A DNA stretch of 57,247 bases. Origin: Bacillota bacterium. Lineage in GTDB: Bacteria > Bacillota > UBA4882 > UBA10575. This document shows positions 50,529 through 57,247 of this stretch, piece by piece; position 1 is the first letter of the stretch, and every line of letters starts with the position of its first letter. The position numbers and the translations under genes are program-made. Where the stretch lies: the NCBI GenBank assembly GCA_012837715.1, contig DUQR01000049.1, positions 1 to 57,247 of the forward strand, written 5' to 3'. The notes beneath the pieces are model-generated. The model was not told the origin of the DNA, did not search any database, and saw only the letters and a program-made list of their open reading frames with translations.

Positions 50529-51017
50529 ATGGAGATGAAAAGGATGCTTACCGTCCAAACGCCCATCGGCCGCCTTGGGCTGGTGGAAGCAGATAACCGC
50601 CTGACCAATCTCTACTTTGAACATGATGGCCTTCCGTCCGGGTTGGCGGTTCGAGAGACCGAGCTTCTGGTTAAGGCCTGTCAACAGCTGACGGAGTATT
50701 TCTCCGGAAAACGGACGGTTTTTACTTTGCCGTTAGCGCCAACCGGGACCGAGTTCCAAAAAAGGGTCTGGCAAGTTTTATGCCGGATTCCCTACGGGGA
50801 AACGCTCAGTTACCAAGGGGTGGCCAAAGCGCTTGGGAATGAAAAAGCCATGCGGGCAGTGGGACAGGCCAACAACAAAAACCCAATCCCGATTATCATC
50901 CCTTGCCACCGGGTGATCGGCGCCAATGGTGCTTTAGTTGGTTACGGCGGCGGATTGCAGATTAAGGAAACCTTACTGGCTTTGGAGAAGGATTTTTTAA
51001 AGGGGAAAGTGGGTTGA
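50529..51017 (+). CDS. ogt: Methylated-DNA-protein-cysteine methyltransferase
   Basis: 162 residues. Direct reversal of O6-alkylguanine by transfer of the alkyl group to an active-site cysteine. The signature PCHRVIG is present (IPIIIPCHRVIGANGALVGY), preceded by QKRVWQVLCRIPYGETLSY and the arginine-finger region RAVGQANNKNP. ATG 50529 follows AGAGGGGTAAG; the frame from 50457 starts inside zupT and is rejected. Its TGA overlaps the TTG of the next gene (TTGA), so the two are coupled. Confidence 0.94.
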   Translation: MEMKRMLTVQTPIGRLGLVEADNRLTNLYFEHDGLPSGLAVRETELLVKACQQLTEYFSGKRTVFTLPLAPTGTEFQKRVWQVLCRIPYGETLSYQGVAKALGNEKAMRAVGQANNKNPIPIIIPCHRVIGANGALVGYGGGLQIKETLLALEKDFLKGKVG

Positions 51018-51856
51018 GAAGGCGCACGAAACGGATTTTCAAAGCGAATAATGATTGGCAACGGGTTGAGGTGCTGAAGAGAAACCGGGAAAAACGCCAC
51101 CGGTACCGGCAGTTTTTTGTTGAAGGCGTTAAATCCATTAATTATGCGCTGGAGTATAACTGGCCGATCCGGTGGTTTGTTTATACAAGGGAAAAACCCC
51201 TCTCCGCTTGGGCGGAGGGGGTTTTAGCCAATTCGCGGGCGGAGTTACACTTGGAATTGTCCGGTCAGCTGATGGCCGCACTGAGCGAGAAGGAAGAGGA
51301 GACCTCCGAGCTGATTGCCGTGGTGGACATGGTGGAAAGGGATCTGTCCACCATTGAGATTAAGGACGACCTGTTAATAGCGGTCTTTGATCGGCCTTCC
51401 AGTCACGGAAATTTAGGGGCTTTGATCCGTTCCTGTGAAGCGTTAAAAGTGGATGCCTTAATCATCACCGGCCATGCGGTTGACCTTTATGACCCCAAAA
51501 CGATCCGGGCCAGTATGGGCACTTTCTTTGCGGTGCCCACGTTCAGGCTGCCTTCCCACCGGGAACTCTCACCTTGGTTGGAGCAGGCCAGGCGGAAGCT
51601 CCCTGCATTTCAGGTGGTTGGTTCAACGGCGAAGGCCGATCTTTTGGTTGATGCCGCGGATTTCACGAAACCGACCGCTATATTGATTGGCAATGAAACC
51701 TACGGATTGAGCAATAACTATAAAGCGCTCTGTGACACTCTGGTGCGGATCCCGATGTACGGGGAGATCACTTCCTTTAACGTCTCCTGCGCGGCCTCGA
51801 TCATCCTCTATGAAGTTGACCGGCAACGCCGGAAGATAAACATTGATTCAATCTAG
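51014..51856 (+). CDS. TrmH/SpoU-family RNA 2'-O-methyltransferase
   Basis: 280 residues with a SPOUT knotted domain. An N-terminal substrate-binding region (KRHRYRQFFVEGVKSINYAL) is followed by the three SpoU motifs: HGNLGALIRSCEAL, AILIGNETYGLSN and IPMYGEITSFNVSCAASIIL. It methylates a ribose 2'-OH in rRNA or tRNA; the target is not predictable. TTG start overlapping the ogt stop, with AGGGGAAAG upstream. An intragenic terminator-like hairpin lies at 51193-51225. It converges with remnants of an msr-trx operon. Confidence 0.88.
   Translation: MRRRTKRIFKANNDWQRVEVLKRNREKRHRYRQFFVEGVKSINYALEYNWPIRWFVYTREKPLSAWAEGVLANSRAELHLELSGQLMAALSEKEEETSELIAVVDMVERDLSTIEIKDDLLIAVFDRPSSHGNLGALIRSCEALKVDALIITGHAVDLYDPKTIRASMGTFFAVPTFRLPSHRELSPWLEQARRKLPAFQVVGSTAKADLLVDAADFTKPTAILIGNETYGLSNNYKALCDTLVRIPMYGEITSFNVSCAASIILYEVDRQRRKINIDSI
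51193..51225. terminator. Terminator-like hairpin inside the TrmH-family gene
   Basis: AAAACCCC-(T)-CTCCGC-TTGG-GCGGAG-GGGGTTTT: a 14-bp stem with one bulged base and a four-base loop, in the coding sequence. T-run of four on the plus strand and five on the minus strand. Confidence 0.5.
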
Positions 51857-51979
51857 ACATTGAATAAATTCTTCGAACTCTTTTTCCTTTAACCCGATAC
51901 CGAATTGACCATCGAGTCGCTTTGTTAGTTCGCTCTTTTCAAAGAAAAGAACCGCCGGAAGGCAGTTGCTCCCTTCCTT
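51848..51979 (-). pseudogene. Thioredoxin-family C-terminal remnant
   Basis: A 43-codon frame without start codon: KGATAFPAVLFFEKSELTKR then LDGQFGIGLKEKEFEEFIQC. The AFPAVLFF segment is the thioredoxin cis-proline strand and the rest matches the last strand and helix; the CxxC half is missing. An in-frame TGA at 51980-51982 precedes it. Overlaps the last nine bases of the TrmH-family gene on the other strand. Confidence 0.6.
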
Positions 51980-52014
51980 CATAGATCCGGATGGGTGCCA
52001 TTGTCATTGGATTT

Positions 52015-52104
52015 CATTCTTCCTTTACCAACGGAATAAAGGCGCCATAGCCTTCTTCCGCCATCCGGTCGAGGGGAATAAAACGAAGGGCGGCGCTATT
52101 GATA
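52015..52104 (-). pseudogene. MsrB C-terminal remnant
   Basis: A frame reading INSAALRFIPLDRMAEEGYG then AFIPLVKEE and TGA, the exact end of methionine-R-sulfoxide reductase B (normally YCINSAALRFIP). It is joined directly to the end of msrA in another frame and lacks about 110 upstream residues, including most of the catalytic domain and the catalytic Cys just before INSAALRF. Confidence 0.75.
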
Positions 52105-52644
52105 TTGGGTCAGGAGGCTAAAGTCCACATGGCAATAGCCGCCCGGGTTTTTTTCCAGATAGTTCTGGTGGTACGCTTCCGCCGGGCAGAAATTAATAAG
52201 GGGTTGAACTTCGGTGACAATGGGGTCCTTGAATTGGGCTTGAACCTCCGCCATTACGGCGCGGATCACCGGTAAATCTTCCTCGTCCCGATAGTAGATC
52301 CCGGAACGGTACTGGATGCCCCGGTCGTTACCCTGACGGTTGCGGGCCGTCGGATCGATGATCCGGAAAAAATGGCGCAAAAGCGAAGCCAGCGTCACCC
52401 GCTCCGGGTCATAGCGGAGATGGACCGCTTCCGCGTGTCCGGTCCGGCCGGAACAGACCTCTTCATAAGTGGGGGATTGGGTGGTGCCGTTGGCATAACC
52501 GGCGGTTGCTGCCGCGACCCCGTAAACCCGGGCGAAATAGGCTTGTACTCCCCAAAAACACCCGCCGGCCAGCCAGATCTCTTTGAGTCTTTGCTCCTCG
52601 TAGTTAATCCCCTGGTTGGGATTGGGGGGCAGGGGTCCACGCAT
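52096..52644 (-). CDS. msrA: Peptide methionine-S-sulfoxide reductase A
   Basis: 182 residues. Repairs Met-S-sulfoxide in proteins. Catalytic motif GGCFWGVQAYFARVYGV (Cys near residue 29), then GYANGTTQSPTYEEVCSGRT, GHAEAVHLRYDP and the C-terminal QYRSGIYYRDEED and AEAYHQNYLEKNPGGYC. Complete up to HVDFSLLTQYQ; the last few residues may derive from the deletion junction with msrB, since the stop lies in msrB sequence. ATG 52644 with AAAGGAG seven bases upstream. Confidence 0.94.
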   Translation of the reverse strand: MRGPLPPNPNQGINYEEQRLKEIWLAGGCFWGVQAYFARVYGVAAATAGYANGTTQSPTYEEVCSGRTGHAEAVHLRYDPERVTLASLLRHFFRIIDPTARNRQGNDRGIQYRSGIYYRDEEDLPVIRAVMAEVQAQFKDPIVTEVQPLINFCPAEAYHQNYLEKNPGGYCHVDFSLLTQYQ

Positions 52645-52860
52645 TTTTTAGCTCCTTTTTGTCTTATGATAACCGCAATACCCGGAAGGAATGCTTCAGC
52701 GCTGGGTGAGGATCATCCCTGGGGAATAAAAATGTAACCCGGAAGGAAAAGCTCATCTTTTGGGGAAAGTTTTTGAAGAAGACTATAGTCTAAAAGAGGT
52801 TAATAGTAAGGCATGCTTAAAAAACGGTGCCTGGGTCCTTAAAGTTACTGCCTGGTTTGC

Positions 52861-52889
52861 TTGACAGGAGTTTGAAAACCTGATAAAAT
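52861..52889 (+). promoter_or_regulatory. Promoter of the tetR gene
   Basis: TTGACA (52861-52866), 17-base spacer, TAAAAT (52884-52889). Confidence 0.75.
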
Positions 52890-52892
52890 TAG

Positions 52893-52906
52893 ACCGATCG
52901 TTCGGT
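52893..52906. promoter_or_regulatory. TetR operator candidate 1
   Basis: ACCGATCGTTCGGT, a palindrome with arms ACCGA/TCGGT, four bases after the -10 box and 23 before the ATG. Shares ACCGA-W-CGTTC-K-GT with the site at 53587. Confidence 0.7.
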
Positions 52907-52928
52907 AAATAATGCGAGGTAGGAGCCG

Positions 52929-53540
52929 ATGAAAAATATAGGGATTGAGCGGACGGAGACCAGAGAACGAATCCTGGAAGTGAGCGCCAAACTCTTTGCC
53001 GAGAAGGGGTACAGCGCCACCGGGATTGACGAGATTGCCAGGAATGTGGGGATCACAAAGTCGGTCATCTATTATCATTTTAAGAACAAAGAAGATATTC
53101 TCCAGACCCTGATTGATGAAGCCTTTGCCCAACTAAAACAACCGGAGATTAATGAAGCCCATAAGCAATTCCATGAAACCGGGGAACAGTTCCAAGAGAT
53201 AATGGGGTTGATCCAATTTATGGGGACAGAGCGGAACCGGCGGATCATTAAGATTATCTTTATGGAATCAATGATGGACCAGAACGAGTCGGTTCCCTTG
53301 TTCGACATTTGGGATCAAAGTGTGGCGCTCCACCGGGGTTTTGGCGGTCAGCCGGTTGATGAATGGTTAAACAATGATCCCCGCCGGAAAGTGGAGACTT
53401 TTTTCCTGTTTGTCCTTCCGTTGCTTACTTTTTTTATCTTTCGTGACCGGTGGTGTGACCACTATAAGCTCAGTCCGGAAGAGGCTTGGAACGCTTTGCG
53501 CGCAGGGCTGATGGATTATTTTTATCCAAAGCTATTTTAG
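52929..53540 (+). CDS. TetR-family transcriptional regulator
   Basis: 203 residues. The N-terminal HTH domain (RILEVSAKLFAEKGYSATGI, then DEIARNVGITKSVIYYHFKN) is standard; the helical C-terminal ligand domain shows no diagnostic match. It very likely represses itself and the RND-type transporter operon 92 bases downstream, since near-identical palindromes precede both genes. GAGGTAGGAG precedes the ATG. The inducer may be an amphiphile or lipid-like substrate of the transporter (inference). Confidence 0.92.
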   Translation: MKNIGIERTETRERILEVSAKLFAEKGYSATGIDEIARNVGITKSVIYYHFKNKEDILQTLIDEAFAQLKQPEINEAHKQFHETGEQFQEIMGLIQFMGTERNRRIIKIIFMESMMDQNESVPLFDIWDQSVALHRGFGGQPVDEWLNNDPRRKVETFFLFVLPLLTFFIFRDRWCDHYKLSPEEAWNALRAGLMDYFYPKLF

Positions 53541-53586
53541 AAGTCCGGCGCGGGAACCTCACTTCTTTTTTTTACCCACAAAATAG

Positions 53587-53600
53587 ACCGAACGTTCTGT
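53587..53600. promoter_or_regulatory. TetR operator candidate 2
   Basis: ACCGAACGTTCTGT, 32 bases before the MMPL gene. Differs from operator 1 at two positions only. Confidence 0.65.
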
Positions 53601-53632
53601 ATATGAAATAAGCTAAAGGAGGTTTAGCCGTA

Positions 53633-56386
53633 ATGAGAAATTTTTGGACCCGGGTCGCCGCCTTTGTGCTCAAACATCATAAAGGGGTCGTGCTGGCGAC
53701 GATTATTTTGGTGGTGCTAAGTATCATCTCCGCTAGCAAGATCCAGGTGACCACGAAGATGAAGGATATGCTGCCTGCCGACAACCCCCAAGTCCAGATG
53801 ATGGATGAGGTAGATCGGCATTTTTCCGGAGGAACTTCCCTTTTCATTACCGTAGAGGGTGATGACCGGGAAGCCATGGTGGCCTGCGCGGAGTCCCTAG
53901 CGACCGCGATCGAAGCAAGGGCTGAGCTTCGGGAGAACATAAGGACGATCAATCTGAAACTGGACAAAGACTTTGCAATCCAGTGGGGATTATTATTACA
54001 AGAGGCAGAGGATCTGGCTGACTTAAAAACCCGGTTCACCCAAGTGAATTTATTACCTTTGTTGATTGCGGTGAATGATTCCTTCGAAGAAACCTACATT
54101 GAAAATTCGGACGAAGAATTGTCCACGAGCAAGCAGGAGAATGAGGCGGTAGCGACGCTTGGGGGGATGGAAACATTCTTTACCCTTTTACGGAATTACT
54201 TAGCCAATCCGGAAGCCGCCCCCCTATCGGAACAAGGAGCGCGGCTGGCGGAGACTTTTTTGCTAGGCGATACGTACTCCTTCAGCCCGGATCATTCGAT
54301 GCTCATGTTTACCTTGACTCCCGCTTTTGCCATTGATGATTTTGATCAACTAGTGAAGTTTATGGATGGCATCAAGGAAGTTATCGCGCTGGTGGAGAGG
54401 GATTATCCGCAGCTTGTCATCGGGTATACAGGAGAGATCGCCATCCAAGCGGATGAACAATATGCCCTCCGCTTTGATATGCTGGTCCCATCTTTAGGGG
54501 CGCTGGTCGTAATTTTCTTGCTTTTTCTCTTTTCCATCCAACCATTCCGGGCGATGCTCTTTTCCTTGCTCAGTTTGGTGGTGGGGATTCTTCTCAATTA
54601 CGGGGTCATCGGGATCACCCTGGGGGAGATTAATATGCTCACCAGTACGCTGGGGGCGCTGCTCATCGGCTTAGGGATTGACTATGGCATTCAATTTGTG
54701 ACCAATTTTGGCCTTTACCGCAAGGAAGGGCATGCTCTGGCCGATGCGCTTCACTTGACCTACACCAAGACGGGGATGGGTACCCTTTTGGCGGCACTCA
54801 CGACCGCGTTGGGCTTTTTTGTGATGGCGCTGACCGGTTCCGAATCCTTGTCCGAGTATGGAGTCACGGCCGGAATCGGGATAATTACTTGTTTTGTGGC
54901 GATGTTTCTGTTTTTGCCGGCGCTTTTATGCTGGTTCGGGAAAAAAGCACCAGCCGCGTCCCGCCTTCCGGTCGTTGAATATGGATTCTTAGCTAACCTG
55001 AGCTTATTTATAAAGAAGCACCGGATTGCCGTCTCGGTGGTGGGAGTGGTGCTCACCGGCTTTCTCTTCTTTACCATGTTTCAAAACCGGATTGACCTGG
55101 ATTTAATGGCGCTGGAACCCCAAGAGATGCCGTCAATTAAAGGGTACTACAAGATTATGGATCAATACGGTCTATGTCCCCTTTCGGCCTTGGCGGTGAC
55201 CACGTCCCTGGAAGATGCCAGGAGATTAACGGAGAAGCTGGAAGCAGAGGATTACATCGCTCAGGTTGAATCCCTGGCCACTTATCTACCAACCCCGGAA
55301 GAACAGGAAGAACGGCTGACTACGATCAAAGAAATCCAGGAGATGGGCCCGCGCTATCAGGAGCTTTTCTATACACCCGCCGATCTCTTGCGTTTTAGTG
55401 AAGAGGTTCAACGCTTGGAGTGGAATATCATTGAAATCGGTGACCTCTCCGTGGCTGGTCTAGGAGAGAATAACAAGATTGTGCAGAAGCGTAACCATAT
55501 GATCCGGGAGATCCTTGGTGCAGAGACCGGCCGGCCGGGGCAGGAAGTATTTCAGAAACTGATCCTTCTCCTGGAAACAGATCCGGTGCTCTATGCCGAC
55601 CGGCTCAGTCAAATAGATGCGCATTTTACCCGTGCGCTGGACGCCCTCATCACTCAGATGACGGCTGTCCAAAGGCCGATCACCGTTGCTGACCTCCCGG
55701 CTCAGATTCGCGACCAATTGCTCAGTACCGACGGCAAACGAAATTTGGTCATGGCTTATCCTCGGCAATCCATTATGGAGCGGGAAAACGGGCTCCGCCG
55801 TTTTACCGAACGGATGGCGAAGATTTCCCCGCGGATTACGGGTATGGCGATGGTGGCGGTTTCTTGGTTTACAGAGATTATGGATGGAAGCGTCAAAGCC
55901 GGGCTTTATATTTTCCTTACCATATTTCTCTTGCTCCTTATCTCCATGAAGAGCCTCCGGCGATCATTATTGGCTTTAGTACCGCTTACCGTAGGAATGA
56001 TTTGGATGTTGGGTCTCATTCCTTTGCTGGGCTGGCGGGTGAACATACTTAATATCGGTGTTATCCCGCTGATTATGGGCATGGGGATTGACTATGGCGT
56101 GCACATTGTCGAGCGCTTTACAGTAGAGAATGGGGATATTAGCGCCGTCTTCAAGTATACCGGTAAAGCATTACTTCTTTCCGCGCTGACCACGATGATT
56201 GGTTTCGGTTCATTGGGTTTAATGGGTTCCTTTGCCGGGGTAGCATCTATTGGCGCCATCCTCTTTCTCGGGATAACGACTTGCATCGCAGCAGCTTTGT
56301 TCCTAACGCCAGCCTTGTTAAGTTTGGGGCGCAAGCCGGTGCCGGGAAAAAGGTCAGTCTGGCAAGGAAAGACAAAGAACATATGA
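53633..56386 (+). CDS. MMPL/RND-family (HAE3-like) transporter
   Basis: A 917-residue RND-superfamily exporter with 12 helices: helix 1 near residues 18-38, a large extracytoplasmic loop (40-280), helices 2-6 (about 285-440), helix 7 near 465, a second large loop (490-745), and helices 8-12. The proton-relay region motif GLGIDYGIQFVTNFG and its repeat GMGIDYGVHIVERF occur in helices 4 and 10. It resembles hydrophobe/amphiphile efflux-3 and HpnN-like proteins that move lipids. AAAGGAGG precedes the ATG. The LolA-like gene follows 28 bases later, a recurring pair. Confidence 0.9.
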   Translation: MRNFWTRVAAFVLKHHKGVVLATIILVVLSIISASKIQVTTKMKDMLPADNPQVQMMDEVDRHFSGGTSLFITVEGDDREAMVACAESLATAIEARAELRENIRTINLKLDKDFAIQWGLLLQEAEDLADLKTRFTQVNLLPLLIAVNDSFEETYIENSDEELSTSKQENEAVATLGGMETFFTLLRNYLANPEAAPLSEQGARLAETFLLGDTYSFSPDHSMLMFTLTPAFAIDDFDQLVKFMDGIKEVIALVERDYPQLVIGYTGEIAIQADEQYALRFDMLVPSLGALVVIFLLFLFSIQPFRAMLFSLLSLVVGILLNYGVIGITLGEINMLTSTLGALLIGLGIDYGIQFVTNFGLYRKEGHALADALHLTYTKTGMGTLLAALTTALGFFVMALTGSESLSEYGVTAGIGIITCFVAMFLFLPALLCWFGKKAPAASRLPVVEYGFLANLSLFIKKHRIAVSVVGVVLTGFLFFTMFQNRIDLDLMALEPQEMPSIKGYYKIMDQYGLCPLSALAVTTSLEDARRLTEKLEAEDYIAQVESLATYLPTPEEQEERLTTIKEIQEMGPRYQELFYTPADLLRFSEEVQRLEWNIIEIGDLSVAGLGENNKIVQKRNHMIREILGAETGRPGQEVFQKLILLLETDPVLYADRLSQIDAHFTRALDALITQMTAVQRPITVADLPAQIRDQLLSTDGKRNLVMAYPRQSIMERENGLRRFTERMAKISPRITGMAMVAVSWFTEIMDGSVKAGLYIFLTIFLLLLISMKSLRRSLLALVPLTVGMIWMLGLIPLLGWRVNILNIGVIPLIMGMGIDYGVHIVERFTVENGDISAVFKYTGKALLLSALTTMIGFGSLGLMGSFAGVASIGAILFLGITTCIAAALFLTPALLSLGRKPVPGKRSVWQGKTKNI

Positions 56387-56414
56387 CCTCTGAAAAAGTA
56401 AGGAGGAGATTGGA

Positions 56415-57161
56415 ATGAAGAGAAATTGGACTTTTCTGGCTGTGTTGGCGCTTGGGGTGTTGATGAGCGGTTTAGTTCTGGCGGCAGAGAAAGAAGCGGT
56501 GGCCATTCTCCGCCGCGTCGAGGAAAAACAGGCGACGGACACAATGGTTTCCCGGATGGGGATGTTCATTTACCCGGACGCCGGCGCCGATGACTGCCGT
56601 AGCTTCGAGGTGGTAGGTTACAGCAAAGGTGATGAAGACGAATATATATCCTTTCTTGAACCGCGGAGCATTAAAGGCTTGACGATTCTTTCCAAAGGTG
56701 ACGACCAATGGATCTATTTCCCCTCCACCGGCCGGGTCCGCAAGATTGCCAGTAAAGCGAAGGATCAATCGATTCAGGGGGTAGGGGGCGACTTCTCATA
56801 TGAAGACTTAAGCGCCGGGAAATGGGAAGAAAAATATGACTTTATTATTGCCAGCACCACGGATCAACAGTGGGTTCTAACAGGGACACCCAAGAAAGAG
56901 TCATCCTATTCCAAGGTGAATTTAGTTATTGACAAGGAAAAATTGATGATGATCAAGATCGAGTACTACAAAGAGAAAGAGGGGCACTTTAAAGACTTAA
57001 TTATGGAGGAGCTCAAAGTGCTGGACGGCTGGGAAATTGCCACCCGGATGACGATGATCAATTACACAAAAAACAGTAAGACGGTGCTTGTTATTAACGA
57101 CGCCAAATATAACGTGGAAATTGACGAGAAATACTTCAACCCAACCCGTTTTTACCGTTAA
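56415..57161 (+). CDS. LolA-like outer-membrane-lipoprotein-sorting family protein
   Basis: 248 residues with a signal peptide (1-24, cleavage after LVLAA) and a half-barrel domain of the LolA/TP0789-like family: EVVGYSKGDEDEYISFLEPR, IKGLTILSKGDDQWIYFPST, and GGDFSYEDLSAGKWEEKYDF. Such proteins often accompany MMPL transporters and are thought to carry a hydrophobic ligand to or from them. In a diderm host it might serve the outer membrane, but that cannot be decided here. AAGGAGGAGATTGGA precedes the ATG. Last gene of the TetR-controlled unit. Confidence 0.87.
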   Translation: MKRNWTFLAVLALGVLMSGLVLAAEKEAVAILRRVEEKQATDTMVSRMGMFIYPDAGADDCRSFEVVGYSKGDEDEYISFLEPRSIKGLTILSKGDDQWIYFPSTGRVRKIASKAKDQSIQGVGGDFSYEDLSAGKWEEKYDFIIASTTDQQWVLTGTPKKESSYSKVNLVIDKEKLMMIKIEYYKEKEGHFKDLIMEELKVLDGWEIATRMTMINYTKNSKTVLVINDAKYNVEIDEKYFNPTRFYR

Positions 57162-57170
57162 TAAGCGCAT

Positions 57171-57199
57171 CAGCCGGAGCCGATGGTGTGCTCCGGCTG
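57171..57199 (+). terminator. Hairpin after the MMPL operon
   Basis: 10-bp perfect stem CAGCCGGAGC / GCTCCGGCTG with a 9-base loop, then AGATATTTTC. The last bases of the window (AAAAAGGAG) look like the ribosome site of a following gene. Confidence 0.65.
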
Positions 57200-57247
57200 A
57201 GATATTTTCTTGCCAATGGCGGGAAGCTTCTTAATCTTAAAAAGGAG

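Overview
The window looks like a chromosome segment of an endospore-forming Bacillota, probably an anaerobe. The evidence is a GerA/GerB/GerC germinant-receptor operon, a CotA-like multicopper oxidase, a T-box riboswitch ahead of an aspS-gatCAB operon, a TM1266-type hydrogenase regulator, strong AGGAGG-type ribosome binding sites and many TTG/GTG starts. The genus cannot be fixed from sequence alone. There is no rRNA, tRNA, transposase, integrase, phage module or CRISPR array.

Layout. 1-7600: end of an L-asparaginase gene, a cupin, a small unknown gene, copper ATPase CopA, a DUF134 regulator with an Mrp/NBP35 Fe-S ATPase, and a glycine-rich repeat protein. 7600-17600: prephenate dehydratase, a frameshifted VanX-type dipeptidase, a TM1266 regulator followed by a Crp/Fnr stub, a PiT phosphate transporter with its DUF47 partner, a YgjP metalloprotease, an HD-GYP protein, and a LacI regulator with a GH42 beta-galactosidase. 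17600-30200: a DedA-like membrane protein, an unknown protein, UppP, a GDPD/DUF6485/DUF4153 operon, Ndk, a DegT aminotransferase with a Gfo/Idh dehydrogenase, RsgA, and an FGE-domain lipoprotein. 30200-40600: MgsA, the ger operon, a chemotaxis receptor, and a heterodimeric ABC exporter behind an attenuator-like leader. 40600-57247: two ZIP transporters flanking CotA, T-box-aspS-gatCAB and a GT8 glycosyltransferase; then Ogt, a TrmH-family methylase, MsrA with MsrB and thioredoxin remnants, and a TetR-MMPL-LolA-like efflux unit.

How genes work together. The T-box couples charged-tRNA supply to the indirect Asn/Gln-tRNA pathway (AspRS and GatCAB). LacI has palindromes at its own promoter and probably controls the GH42 gene. 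TetR has two near-identical operators, one before itself and one before the RND transporter. PiT and DUF47 form a phosphate module. The ABC pair has one degenerate and one canonical ATP site.

Most notable are non-coding and decaying elements: (i) a roughly 45-bp hairpin family starting at or just after stop codons, whose stems differ by compensating changes; (ii) a dispersed roughly 79-bp inverted-repeat family with ends close to CTTTTTGCGTTGT; (iii) a T-box specifier region where GAA and AAC codons overlap; (iv) a leader peptide plus terminator before the ABC exporter, resembling the bmrB arrangement; and (v) gene decay: an 8-bp tandem duplication breaking vanX, a 36-codon Crp/Fnr stub, C-terminal scraps of MsrB and thioredoxin, and a GerA subunit lacking its N-terminal subdomain.
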